This document shows positions 1-8,368 of a stretch of DNA of 64,000 nt, piece by piece. Under the pieces are notes generated by a model. It was not told where the DNA came from. It searched no databases and was given only the letters and a program-made list of their open reading frames with translations. Source of the stretch: JAKAWQ01 sp035509315 (GTDB taxonomy: Bacteria > Pseudomonadota > Alphaproteobacteria > Acetobacterales > Acetobacteraceae); assembly GCA_035509315.1 (NCBI GenBank), contig DATJLS010000031.1, positions 62,001-126,000 of the forward strand, in the 5' to 3' direction. A program made the translations under genes and the position numbers. Within the stretch, counting starts at the first letter, position 1. The number at the start of each line of letters is the position of its first letter.

Positions 1-567
1 CACCTGACCTACGCGCCGGATTCCTCGATGGTCTATTCGACCCTCCAGGGCAATGACAGCCTGGTCGCGATCGACCTCATGCGGAATGCGATCGCCTGGC
101 GCGTGCGCGTCGGGCCGGTGCCGGCCGGCATCATCTGGCACCGGGACCGGCTGTTGGTGGCATTGATGAATGGCGATGGCGTCGCGGTCGTCGACCCGAC
201 CGACGGGAGGGTGATCGGCCATATCCCGACCGGCAAGGGTTGCCACATCATCCAGCTTTCACCGGACCGGCGGCTGATCTTCGTCGGCAACAGGGTTGCC
301 GGCACGCTCGACGCTTTGGACGGCAATACCCTCCGCCCGCTCGCCCGCTATACCCTCACCGGCGGGCCTGACTGCATCGCCTTCGCCCCGGACGGAAAAC
401 TCTGGATCTCCCGCCGCTGGCGCGACAGCGTCGCGGTGCTGGACCCGGAAACCGGCGCCTTCGAGGTCATTCCCGTCGGCCGCTCGCCGCATGGCGTCTT
501 TCTCTCGCCGATGCTCAAGCTTTTCGCCGATGAAGGCCGTGCCGGCCTCGGGTTCGCCTCCGTATGA
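1..567 (+). CDS. YVTN-type beta-propeller repeat protein, 5' end outside window
   Basis: The reading frame is open from base 1, so only the C-terminal 188 residues are here. It contains recurring beta-propeller blade motifs of the YVTN type, such as VAVVDPTDGRVIGHIPTG, LSPDRRLIFVGN and VAVLDPETGAFEVIPVG, spaced about 40 residues apart. Such proteins are usually secreted or periplasmic, often next to redox enzymes, but no signal peptide can be judged because the start is missing. The stop overlaps the ATG of the next gene (ATGA), so the two are probably translationally coupled and may act together. The substrate or partner cannot be told from the sequence. Confidence 0.75.
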   Translation, partial: HLTYAPDSSMVYSTLQGNDSLVAIDLMRNAIAWRVRVGPVPAGIIWHRDRLLVALMNGDGVAVVDPTDGRVIGHIPTGKGCHIIQLSPDRRLIFVGNRVAGTLDALDGNTLRPLARYTLTGGPDCIAFAPDGKLWISRRWRDSVAVLDPETGAFEVIPVGRSPHGVFLSPMLKLFADEGRAGLGFASV

Positions 568-1550
568 TCGATCCCTTCTCGATTGATCCCTTCATGGCAC
601 TCGCCGGGCGGCTGCAGGGCGAGATCGTCATTCCCCTGCTCTACCGGCTCGGCTGGATGCAGTGGGAGGATGTCGGCCTCGGCTGGAGCCTGTTCGCGGT
701 CTATGGATTCTTCCAGGTGCTCGCCACCTGGGCGGTCTGCATGCCGCTCGAAGCCTGGCGGCCGGTTGAGCGATGGCCGAACCGGCGCGTCGTGACGACG
801 GACATGATCTATACGCTGATCGCCCGTGTCGGCCTGCTGCCGCTCGTCACTTTCGTCGGCTTCTATCAGGTGCAGGTGTGGGTGAACGGCTTCCTGGTCG
901 ATCATGGCTGGATCCCGCCCGATCTCGAGCTTCTGATCCCGCCGCTGATCGGCCATCCGGTGATCACCTTCTTCCTCTATGCGGTCATCCTCGATTTCGC
1001 GGATTACTGGCGGCACCGGCTCTCGCACATCGTTCCGGCCTGGTACTCGCTGCACGCCCTGCATCACGCGCAACGCCAGATGACCTTCTGGTCGGATGAC
1101 CGCAATCACCTGCTGGATGATCTCGTCTCCGCCCTCTGGTTCGGCTTCATCGCGCTCCTGATCGGCATCTCGCCTTTCCAGTTCCCGTTGCTCGTCCTGC
1201 TGCTCCGCTTCGTCGAAAGCCTCTCGCATGCCAATGCCCGTGTCTCCTTCGGCTGGCTCGGCGATCGGCTGCTGATCTCGCCGCGCTTCCATCGCGCCCA
1301 TCACGGCGTGCTCGCCGCGGGCCAGCGGAGCTGCAATTACGGCGCGGTGCTGCCCTGGTGGGACATGATCTTCGGGACGGCGGATTTTTCGCGGGATTTT
1401 GTGCCGACGGGCGATCCGGATGCGTCTGAGGCGCTGGCCTCGGGCGGCTATTTCGCCCAGCAATCCGCCGGGGTTCGTTCCTTTGCCGAGGTTTTCACGC
1501 GAGCCAGGACGGAACCGGCAGATTCTTCTCGCGCAGGAATTCCGGGTTGA
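564..1550 (+). CDS. Sterol desaturase / fatty acid hydroxylase superfamily membrane protein
   Basis: A 328-residue membrane protein carrying the histidine clusters that bind the di-iron centre of this superfamily: HRLSH at residues 151-155, HALHH at 164-168, and HRAHH at 243-247, with H182 and H222 as further candidates. Hydrophobic segments lie around 43-65, 85-110, 125-147 and 193-218. Family members hydroxylate or desaturate lipids such as sterols, fatty acids or carotenoids with O2; the substrate here is unknown. It starts in an ATGA overlap with the preceding beta-propeller gene. Its last 56 bases overlap the end of the convergent cysK gene, so the exact C-terminus (after about residue 310) may be non-conserved. 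Confidence 0.85.
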   Translation: MIDPFSIDPFMALAGRLQGEIVIPLLYRLGWMQWEDVGLGWSLFAVYGFFQVLATWAVCMPLEAWRPVERWPNRRVVTTDMIYTLIARVGLLPLVTFVGFYQVQVWVNGFLVDHGWIPPDLELLIPPLIGHPVITFFLYAVILDFADYWRHRLSHIVPAWYSLHALHHAQRQMTFWSDDRNHLLDDLVSALWFGFIALLIGISPFQFPLLVLLLRFVESLSHANARVSFGWLGDRLLISPRFHRAHHGVLAAGQRSCNYGAVLPWWDMIFGTADFSRDFVPTGDPDASEALASGGYFAQQSAGVRSFAEVFTRARTEPADSSRAGIPG

Positions 1551-2490
1551 AAAGCTTGGACTGGTAGCGCGCACCGCTATCGGCCAGGACGGTGACGACG
1601 GTATGCCCGGGGCCGAGGGCGCGCGCCACGTGGATCGCCGCCGCGACATTGATCCCCGAGGAGCCACCGATCGAAAGCCCCTCGTGGATCAGAAGGCTGA
1701 AGACCTGCTCGAGCGCCTCCGCATCCGGGATGCGCACCGCGTCGTCGATCGGCGCGCCTTCGAGGTTCGCCGGCACGCGCGACTGGCCGATCCCCTCGGT
1801 GATCGAGCTTCCCGAGATCGAGAGATCGTTCGACTTCACCCAGCCATAGAGCCCGCTGCCCTCGCAGTCGGCGAGAACGATGCGCACGGATGGCTCGTTC
1901 TCCTTGAGCGCGAGGCCGACACCGGCGAGCGTGCCGCCGGTGCCGCAGGCGGCGGTGAAGGCGTCGATCCTGCCGTTCGTCTGCGTCCAGATCTCGCGCC
2001 CGGTGGTGGCGCGATGGCCCTCGCGGTTGGCGAGGTTGTCGAACTGGTTGGCCCAGAGCGCCCCCGTCTCCTCGGCGAGCCGGCGGGAGACATGCACGTA
2101 ATTGCCCGCATCGCGATAGGGTTTTGCCGGCACCAGGCGAAGATCCGCGCCGATCATGCGCAGAAAATCGATCTTTTCACGGCTCTGCGTCTCCGGCATC
2201 ACGATCACGGTGCGATAGCCGCGCGCATTGCCGACCAGGGTGAGACCGATCCCGGTATTGCCGGCGGTGCCTTCGACCACCGTTCCGCCCGGCTTGAGCG
2301 CGCCGCGCCGCTCGGCATCGAGAATGATGGCAAGCCCGGCCCGATCCTTGACCGAGCCGCCGGGATTCATGAACTCGGCTTTGGCGAGGATCGTGCAGCC
2401 GGTCGTCTCCGACGCCCGGCGCAGGCGGATCAGCGGTGTATTGCCGATCGCCCCGGTGAGATCACTCGCCAAGGTTCCGTCAGCCTCCAT
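1495..2490 (-). CDS. cysK: Cysteine synthase A (O-acetylserine sulfhydrylase)
   Basis: A 331-residue PLP enzyme that makes cysteine from O-acetylserine and sulfide. The PLP lysine is K48 in NPGGSVKDR, the substrate-binding loop is TAGNTG at 75-80, and the phosphate-binding glycine loop is CGTGGTLAG near 190. Length and motif order match CysK/CysM-type enzymes. It begins 6 bases after rpsD with no clear Shine-Dalgarno sequence, which suggests coupling to rpsD in a cysS-trmJ-rpsD-cysK transcription unit. Its 3' end overlaps the convergent desaturase gene by 56 bases. A cystathionine beta-synthase-like role is less likely because no CBS domain is present. Confidence 0.9.
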   Translation of the reverse strand: MEADGTLASDLTGAIGNTPLIRLRRASETTGCTILAKAEFMNPGGSVKDRAGLAIILDAERRGALKPGGTVVEGTAGNTGIGLTLVGNARGYRTVIVMPETQSREKIDFLRMIGADLRLVPAKPYRDAGNYVHVSRRLAEETGALWANQFDNLANREGHRATTGREIWTQTNGRIDAFTAACGTGGTLAGVGLALKENEPSVRIVLADCEGSGLYGWVKSNDLSISGSSITEGIGQSRVPANLEGAPIDDAVRIPDAEALEQVFSLLIHEGLSIGGSSGINVAAAIHVARALGPGHTVVTVLADSGARYQSKLFNPEFLREKNLPVPSWLA

Positions 2491-2496
2491 GATGAC

Positions 2497-3111
2497 TTAC
2501 CGCGAGTAGAATTCGACCACCATGTTCGGTTCCATCTGCACCGGGTACGGCACATCGCCGGATTTGGGGCCGCGAAGGAAGCGGCCCTTCATCGCGCGGT
2601 GATCGACCTCGAGATATTCGGGCACTTCGCGCTCGGCACTCTGCACCGCATCGAGCACCACCGCGAGCTGCTTCGATTTCTCCCGCACCTCGATCACATC
2701 GCCGTCGCGCAGCTGATAGGAGGGGATGTTCACCCGCTTGCCGTTCACCATCACATGATTGTGCGAGACGAACTGGCGTGCGGCGAAGGGGGTGATGGCG
2801 AATTTCAGGCGGTAAACCACGCAATCGAGCCGGCGCTCCAGAAGCTCGATCAGCATCTCGCTGGTATCGCCGCGGCGGCGCACCGCTTCGTCATAATAGT
2901 GGCGGAACTGCTTTTCGCCGATGTTGCCATAATAGAATTTGAGCTTCTGCTTGGCCATCAGCTGCACGCCGTAATCGGACGGCTTCTTGCGCCGCTGGCC
3001 GTGCTGGCCGGGCCCGTAATCCCGCTTGCCGATCGGCGATTTCGGCCGGCCCCAGAGATTGACGCCAAGCCGACGATTGACTTTGTACTTGCTTTCGAGG
3101 CGCTTGGTCAC
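2497..3111 (-). CDS. rpsD: 30S ribosomal protein S4
   Basis: A 204-residue protein that matches S4 along its length: N-terminal KRLESKYKVNRRLGVNLWGR, the conserved KSDYGxQLxxKQKLKxYYG-type block (KPSDYGVQLMAKQKLKFYYG), and the S4 RNA-binding domain RLDCVVYRLKFA...GKRVNIPSYQL. It nucleates assembly of the 30S body on 16S rRNA. An ATG in frame lies further upstream, but the GTG at 3111 is preferred because a strong AGGAGG lies 8 bases before it and because family members begin with (M)TKRxxSKY. The GTG overlaps the stop of trmJ (GTGA), so rpsD here appears translationally coupled to a tRNA methyltransferase rather than sitting in a ribosomal protein operon. Confidence 0.97.
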   Translation of the reverse strand: MTKRLESKYKVNRRLGVNLWGRPKSPIGKRDYGPGQHGQRRKKPSDYGVQLMAKQKLKFYYGNIGEKQFRHYYDEAVRRRGDTSEMLIELLERRLDCVVYRLKFAITPFAARQFVSHNHVMVNGKRVNIPSYQLRDGDVIEVREKSKQLAVVLDAVQSAEREVPEYLEVDHRAMKGRFLRGPKSGDVPYPVQMEPNMVVEFYSR

Positions 3112-4061
3112 GCGCGCCCTCCTTTCTTGCCTGTTGGGCCGGTAGGCCGCGCGCGACACGCACGGCGGGCGCGGAGGCCTTCCTCCGTCCACGTTCCCGG
3201 CAATGGCCGGGCGCTATAGGGCGCCGCCTCCTTCCTTGTCAAACCGTCCCCTTCTACCCCGCCCGGCTCCGAACTCGGCTCAAGCCTGCCATGCAGGCGC
3301 CGACCGCGGGAAAGCTCGGTGACGATGCCATGCAGCGTTGCCAGTTCCTGGGCCGTCACCTCGCCGCGGGTGAAGAAATGGCGGATATTGCGCAGCATCC
3401 CGGGCCGTTTCTGCGGGTTGCGCAGAAAGCCGGCGGAATCGAGCTCGGCTGCGAGATGGGCGAGAAAATTCTCGAGCTCGGCCTTGGTCGCGATGCGGGT
3501 CTCGTTCGTCATCAGCGCCCTGGGCGGAGGGCCGGGATCGACGGCAAGCCGCCACTCATAGGCCATGATCATCACTGCCTGGGCGAGATTGAGCGAGGCG
3601 AAGGCCGGGTTGACCGGATAGCGGATGAGGGAGTCCGCCCGTGCCATATCCTCGGCATCGAGGCCGGCGCGCTCGGGGCCGAACAGGATCCCCGCGCGCA
3701 AGAAGCGGGCGGCGATTTCATGGAGCTCGGCGGCGGCGCCGCGGGCGGTCAGCACCGGCTTGATGATGTGGCGCGGGCGCGGGCAGGTCGCGAAGACCCG
3801 GTGGAGATCGGCGACGGCGGAGGAGACATCGGGGAATAGCGCGGCCTGATCGAGGATGCGGTCCGCGCCCGAGGCGGCGCGCCAGGCTTTCTCCTGCGGC
3901 CAGCCGTCGCGCGGGGCGACGAGGCGGAGATGGAAGAGCCCGCCATTGGCCATGGCCCGGGCGGCGGCGCCGATATTCTCCGCAAGTTGCGGGCGGACCA
4001 GGATGATCGCCGGGCCCGCCCCGGGTGCGTCGAGGGGCGCGCCGCCGTCGCGCCCGGTCAT
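3108..4061 (-). CDS. trmJ: TrmH-family tRNA/rRNA 2'-O-methyltransferase (TrmJ type)
   Basis: A SPOUT-fold RNA ribose methyltransferase. The N-terminal block IILVRPQLAENIGAAARAM, the GILFGPERAGL block and the C-terminal YPVNPAFASLNLAQAVMIMAYE block are the three SpoU/TrmH motifs that form the SAM knot. The family usually has about 240-260 residues; this one has 317, with a Pro/Arg/Gly-rich tail after RGRRLHGRL that runs through the rpsD ribosome-binding site. It overlaps the stop of cysS by ATGA upstream and the GTG of rpsD downstream. It most likely methylates position 32 of tRNAs, but another tRNA or rRNA target cannot be excluded. Confidence 0.85.
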   Translation of the reverse strand: MTGRDGGAPLDAPGAGPAIILVRPQLAENIGAAARAMANGGLFHLRLVAPRDGWPQEKAWRAASGADRILDQAALFPDVSSAVADLHRVFATCPRPRHIIKPVLTARGAAAELHEIAARFLRAGILFGPERAGLDAEDMARADSLIRYPVNPAFASLNLAQAVMIMAYEWRLAVDPGPPPRALMTNETRIATKAELENFLAHLAAELDSAGFLRNPQKRPGMLRNIRHFFTRGEVTAQELATLHGIVTELSRGRRLHGRLEPSSEPGGVEGDGLTRKEAAPYSARPLPGTWTEEGLRARRACRARPTGPTGKKGGRA

Positions 4062-5461
4062 GAGGCGCGGCGCCAGGTGGTACCCGCCGGCCCATCCTCG
4101 AGCAGGATGCCCTGAGCGGCGAGATCGGCGCGGATCGCATCCGCCCGCGCGAAATCCCGCGCCGCCCGGGCGGCGCGGCGCTCGGCGATCGCCGCCTCGA
4201 TGGCCGGCGCGTCGGCGCCGGACTGAAACCAGGCCTCGGGGTCGGCGCCGAGCAGACCGAGCACGGGGCCGGCAGCGGCGAGGCCCGCAGCGGCTTCCGC
4301 ATCGCCGGCCAGTGCCTGGTCGGCGAGCGCGTGGAGTGCTGCGATCGCGGCGGGAGTGTTGAGATCATCCGCAAGGGCGGCCATCACCGGCTCAGGGGTT
4401 TCGACCTCGAAGCGGGCAGGGGTGCGGGCGAGCGCGCGATAGAAGCGATCGAGCTCCTTCCGTGCCTCGGCGAGCGCGGCAAAGGAAAAATCGAGTTCCG
4501 AACGATAATGCGTCTTCAGCAGCAGGAAGCGCACGGCCTCGCCTGGTGCGGTGGCAAGCACGTCGCGGATGGTGAAGAAATTGCCGAGGCTCTTGGCCAT
4601 CTTCTCCCCATTCACGCGGAGCATGCCGTTGTGCAGCCAGACACGGGCGAAATGGCTGCCGGGGAAGGCGCAGCAGCTTTGCGCGATCTCGTTCTCATGA
4701 TGAGGGAAGAGGAGATCCGAGCCGCCGCCATGAATGTCGAAATCGGGGCCGAGATGGCGCCAGGACATGGCGCTGCACTCGATGTGCCAGCCCGGCCGGC
4801 CGCGGCCCCAGGGGCTCTCCCAGCCCGGCTGGTCGGGCTCGGAGGGCTTCCAGAGCACGAAATCGGCCGGGTCGCGCTTATAGGGCGCGACCTCGACACG
4901 GGCGCCGGCGATCATGTCCTCGCGCGAGCGGCCGGAGAGATGGCCGTAGGAAAGGAAGCTCGCGACCGCGAAGAGCACATTGTTCCCCGCATGGCTTCCC
5001 TTGGGGCTTCCCTTGGGGCTTTCCCTGGGGCTCTCCCGGGGATCTTCGGCGACATAGGCGTGGCCACCGGCGATCAGGCGTTCGATCAGCGCGATCATCT
5101 CGGCGATATGGAGGGTCGCGCGCGGCTCGATATCGGGCGGCAAAGCGCCCAGGGCCGCCATGTCCTCATGGAAGTCGTGGGCGGTTCGGGCCGTGAGCGT
5201 GGCGATCGGCTCGCCCGTTTCGGCGGCGCGGGCGATGATCTTGTCATCGACATCGGTGATGTTGCGGACATAGGTCACGCGGGGGAAGAGGCGCCGCAAC
5301 AGCCGCACCAGCGTGTCGAACACCACCACCGGCCGTGCATTGCCGAGATGCGCGAGGTCGTAGACGGTGGGGCCGCAGACATAGACGCGGACATGCGCGG
5401 GATCGAGTGGGGCGAAGAGTTCCCGCCGCCTTGTCAGGCTGTTGTGGAGAAAGAGGTCCAT
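4058..5461 (-). CDS. cysS: Cysteinyl-tRNA synthetase
   Basis: Class I aminoacyl-tRNA synthetase of 467 residues that charges tRNA-Cys. Zinc-binding C29 precedes the HIGH-type motif HLGN at 38-41, the cysteine-specific WHIECSAMS block is at 225-233 and the KMSKS motif is KMAKS at 287-291. The start MDLFLHN is chosen over an upstream ATG at 5497 because CysS proteins begin just before the LxNTLTRxxExF strand. An unusual insertion at residues 140-156 (PRESPRESPKGSPKGS) is encoded by four tandem 12-base units at 4993-5040. It heads the coupled cysS-trmJ-rpsD-cysK unit, which links cysteine synthesis with cysteine charging. Confidence 0.96.
   Translation of the reverse strand: MDLFLHNSLTRRRELFAPLDPAHVRVYVCGPTVYDLAHLGNARPVVVFDTLVRLLRRLFPRVTYVRNITDVDDKIIARAAETGEPIATLTARTAHDFHEDMAALGALPPDIEPRATLHIAEMIALIERLIAGGHAYVAEDPRESPRESPKGSPKGSHAGNNVLFAVASFLSYGHLSGRSREDMIAGARVEVAPYKRDPADFVLWKPSEPDQPGWESPWGRGRPGWHIECSAMSWRHLGPDFDIHGGGSDLLFPHHENEIAQSCCAFPGSHFARVWLHNGMLRVNGEKMAKSLGNFFTIRDVLATAPGEAVRFLLLKTHYRSELDFSFAALAEARKELDRFYRALARTPARFEVETPEPVMAALADDLNTPAAIAALHALADQALAGDAEAAAGLAAAGPVLGLLGADPEAWFQSGADAPAIEAAIAERRAARAARDFARADAIRADLAAQGILLEDGPAGTTWRRAS
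4993..5040. repeat. 12-bp tandem repeat inside cysS
   Basis: Four adjacent 12-base units of the form GGCTTCCCTTGG (two exact, two diverged). The period keeps the reading frame and creates the PRESPRESPKGSPKGS insertion in CysS. Confidence 0.9.
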
Positions 5462-5513
5462 CCGCCGGTTTCTCCCAGACGAAGGGGACGGACGCAACCG
5501 CTCGGAGCGGAGA

Positions 5514-7031
5514 CTATTGGCCGGTGATCAGCGTCTCCGCGTCCGCGCGGAAGGCGGCGCGCGAGGAATCGCGGCTATAGAACATGTGCCCGCCCTCGAA
5601 GGTGGCCAGCCGGACGCGCCCGGGCGGGCCGATCTCGGGCAGATGGGCGAGGATCAGCGCGGTCGCGAAATAAGGGGTGACGAGATCGAAGAGCCCGTGC
5701 GCGATCAGGACATGAAGCCGCGGGTCGAGCGCAAGGTCCTCGCGAAGCGCGGTGACCGATTGCGGCGGGGAAAGCGCCTCGCCGAAATCCCAGTCTTCCG
5801 AAATTTCCGGATTGGAGAGGCGATAGAGGCTCACCGGATGCCAGCGCAGGCGTTCGGAATAGAGCACGAGCATGGCGCTGGTGACGGGCGCGGTCAGCCG
5901 GTCGAGCACCGGGTCCGGCTCGCGAAAATAGGGATCGGCCGGTTCGGCCTCGGGACCCGTGACCGTCGCGTCGTAGAAGCTCGCGATCCGCCCGGGCGCA
6001 ATCTCGCGAAGGAAGGTCCGGACATTGAGGGTGCCGTCCTCCCGCAGCACCAGGGAAGGATCGATCCCGGTGAGTTGGGCAACATGGGCGGCCATGCGGC
6101 TCAACGCCGCCTGATCACGGGGGCCGGCGAGGAGATCGCGGAGGAAGTCGCCGGCGGCATAGGATTCGACATCGGCGAGGCTGGCCCGTGTCACCGGGCC
6201 TTTCCTGGCGCGGGCAACCGCGGTGAGGCTTGGCAGGCGCTCGACCCAATAGAGCGGATCGAAGGCGTCGCTGCCGCCGAAATCGAGCACGGGCGAGACC
6301 ATGATCAGCCCGCTCACGCCGATGCCCTGGTCCTGTTCCAGAACCCTGGCGAGGCGCGGCACCCGGAAGCCGCCATAGCTCTCGCCGAGCAGGAATTTGG
6401 GTGACGAGACGCGCGATGCGGCCTCGAGCCAGCGGCGGATTGTTTCGGAAAGGGAATCGATATCGCCCTTGACCGACCAGAGGCGTTTCCGCGCGGCGGG
6501 ATTGTGGGAGAGGATGCGGCTATAGCCGGTGCCGGCGGGGTCGATGAAGACGAGATCGGTGAAGTCGAGCCACGTGTCTTCGTTGGGCAGAAGATCGGGC
6601 GTGGCGGAGGGGCTCGCGCTCTCGGTATTTCCCTGAGCGGCAAGCCGGATTCGCCAGGGACCCACGGCGCCAAGCTGCAGCCAGGCGGAAGCCTCGCCCG
6701 GCCCGCCATTGAAGACGAAGGTGACCGGGCGGGTCTTCGGGTCCGCGCCATCGAGCGTATAGGCGATGTAGGCGATGTCGGCTTCGGGCGCACCCTTCTC
6801 ATCGGGCAGCGTGATGTGGCCGGCAGTCGCGGTGAAATGCAGCGTGCGGCCGGCAAGGGCCAGCGTGTGATGGGTGACGGCTGCGGGCGGCAGAGGGGAG
6901 GGGGCGGGCACATGGGCCGCGTCGGACACCGGGACGGTTTGGGCGAGGGCGAGCGAGGGCAGCGGCAGGGCGAGGAAGAGCAGAGCGACAAGGCGGATCG
7001 TCAGCATCGGAATTCTCGTGCGGCTCGTCAT
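5514..7031 (-). CDS. Secreted serine carboxypeptidase, peptidase family S10
   Basis: A 505-residue exported peptidase. A signal peptide is visible (hydrophobic MLTIRLVALLFLALPLPSLA followed by an ALAQ cleavage site). The S10 signatures are VFNGGPGEASAWLQLGA (oxyanion region), FIDPAGTGYSR and the nucleophile motif LGESYGG; the Asp and His of the triad lie in the C-terminal part (VLIAHGLFDLVTPY and EGGHMFYSRD). The start at 7031 is supported by GGAGG 7 bases upstream; the ATG at 7007 is an alternative. It stands alone between cysS and a 1-kb gap. It probably digests peptides in the periplasm and family members are often active at acid pH. Confidence 0.88.
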   Translation of the reverse strand: MTSRTRIPMLTIRLVALLFLALPLPSLALAQTVPVSDAAHVPAPSPLPPAAVTHHTLALAGRTLHFTATAGHITLPDEKGAPEADIAYIAYTLDGADPKTRPVTFVFNGGPGEASAWLQLGAVGPWRIRLAAQGNTESASPSATPDLLPNEDTWLDFTDLVFIDPAGTGYSRILSHNPAARKRLWSVKGDIDSLSETIRRWLEAASRVSSPKFLLGESYGGFRVPRLARVLEQDQGIGVSGLIMVSPVLDFGGSDAFDPLYWVERLPSLTAVARARKGPVTRASLADVESYAAGDFLRDLLAGPRDQAALSRMAAHVAQLTGIDPSLVLREDGTLNVRTFLREIAPGRIASFYDATVTGPEAEPADPYFREPDPVLDRLTAPVTSAMLVLYSERLRWHPVSLYRLSNPEISEDWDFGEALSPPQSVTALREDLALDPRLHVLIAHGLFDLVTPYFATALILAHLPEIGPPGRVRLATFEGGHMFYSRDSSRAAFRADAETLITGQ

Positions 7032-8009
7032 CACCAGGCCTCCGGCAGTGAGATGCACTCTATTGGGTCGCGCCTGGGGAGTTGGCAATGGCGAGCCTCA
7101 ATCATTCCTTTGACCTTCTCGCACGGATCTTTGTTCCGCAAAGGATCCGATCTTGATTCCTTGCTTCATGCCGTCATCGACGATGATGGCCTTTGCAGGT
7201 TTGTTCAGGCTCGCGCCTGAGGCACTTCGAGGTTCCGGCGCCGTTTGCCATGAATCGATCAGCAAAGAGAATCGTTCAGTGCGGGCGATCGCTTCCGGCG
7301 GAGCACGGACCTTGATTCGTGGACCTTTCATCAAGCTGTTCGGAAGCCGGAATCACCGGACGATCTTAAAATGGGACCGATCGATTGCGGATGAAATGTT
7401 TTCATCGGGATCGCCAAATCGCTTTTGCCGGGATACCGACATGCTTTGAAAGTTGCATGAAATGTTGTGGCGCCGACGATCGCGAATCGTGCGATATCCC
7501 TCAACATCGTTGGCTTGGCTTCGGCTGACGAAGGCAATCCTGGATATGCCACCGCCACGGAAGTTGCGGATGCCTTATCCCGGTCGATGATAGCTCCGCA
7601 GCCAGGTTTGGCTGCCGGACATTCCCCGAAAACCGGACGCACAACCAGAACGCTCGCGCCATTACGGAAGTAACGGTTTTGCTCAAGTGATGCAATTTCG
7701 CTGTAGCGCCATTGAGGAAAGACTTTCCGAATTGAGCAGGACAGAATTGCGGTGATCGACCATCGAGCGCAGGCAGGACGTAGCTTCCCCGTGCCGATGC
7801 GCGCTGGGGAACAGAATTTTCGTTCATCGCGGAAGTTCCTGGAGCGTGATGGCCGAAGGTGGGAACGCCGCAGGTCTATCTCACGCAAGAAAGCACATGA
7901 CGAGAGCGGGATGGGTGAGCACGGGCGAACGCATCCTGCTCTCGCGCCCGGGATCGTTCAGGCGCGGGCACCCACGCACGTGCGCTGCGACGGGAGTTGG
8001 AGAAAGAAA
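7032..8009. other. Gene-poor stretch with one dispersed repeat copy
   Basis: About 980 bases between the S10 peptidase and the ferredoxin. Base composition is less G/C-rich than the genes around it, and the open frames on both strands (for example 7331-7888 minus and 7153-7449 plus) have no recognisable domain, no good ribosome-binding site and unusual composition. The only structured element I see is a copy of the dispersed repeat at 7846-7944. The stretch may hold promoters for the flanking divergent genes or a decayed gene. Confidence 0.5.
7846..7944 (+). repeat. Dispersed repeat family 1, copy A
   Basis: About 100 bases that match copies at 11240, 19231 and 30620 over their length: a 5' part around AAGGTGGGAACGCCGCAGGT and TCACGC, then an imperfect palindrome GAGAGCGGGATG...GCATCCTGCTCTCG that can fold into a hairpin. 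Confidence 0.75.
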
Positions 8010-8246
8010 ATGAGTCCCAAATCACCAGGCAAACCCGCTTCACCAATGATGCGGGTGCATGTCAGCCGCGAACGCTGCCAAGGACATGCGCTTTGCAATG
8101 CGATCCTGCCCGAGATGTTCGCATTGGATACCCTCGGCATCGCCCGAGCGATCGGCCACGGCATCGTCCCGCCGGCGCTCATGGAGAGAGCAAGGATCGT
8201 AAGGGACATCTGTCCCGAACATGCAATCGACATCGTCGAAGGCTGA
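8010..8246 (+). CDS. Small ferredoxin of the 3Fe-4S (P450-associated) type
   Basis: A 78-residue ferredoxin. Cysteines sit in CQGHALC and in the C-terminal CPEHAI; the histidine of CxGHAxC replaces the second cysteine of a 4Fe-4S site, which is typical of 3Fe-4S ferredoxins that pass electrons to bacterial cytochromes P450. The start at 8010 is chosen because GGAG lies 7 bases upstream. No P450 or ferredoxin reductase gene lies nearby, so its partner is elsewhere. A family 1 repeat at 8271-8320, in inverted orientation, follows the stop and may act as its terminator. Confidence 0.85.
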   Translation: MSPKSPGKPASPMMRVHVSRERCQGHALCNAILPEMFALDTLGIARAIGHGIVPPALMERARIVRDICPEHAIDIVEG

Positions 8247-8270
8247 GGAATCCGGTCTGATGGAAGCCCA

Positions 8271-8320
8271 GGAAGCGGGATGAGATCGCTCATGCTCACT
8301 CATCCCGCTCTCACGATCAT
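8271..8320 (-). repeat. Dispersed repeat family 1, copy B (palindromic core)
   Basis: Inverted and shortened copy: read on the minus strand it gives ATGATCGTGAGAGCGGGATG, a variable centre, then CATCCCGCTTCC. The hairpin lies 25 bases after the ferredoxin stop and could end transcription from both sides. Confidence 0.7.
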
Positions 8321-8368
8321 GCCGTGAACTTTGAAAAATCTTCCCGCAACCTGTGCTCCCGAGAAAAC

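Noticed and set aside
348..1667. Long minus-strand open frame opposite the propeller and hydroxylase genes
   Set aside because: Arg-rich shadow of the plus-strand genes in GC-rich DNA, no domain or ribosome-binding site.
7331..7888. 185-codon minus-strand frame in the 1-kb gap
   Set aside because: No known family, odd composition for this genome and it overlaps a dispersed repeat; kept as unassigned stretch.
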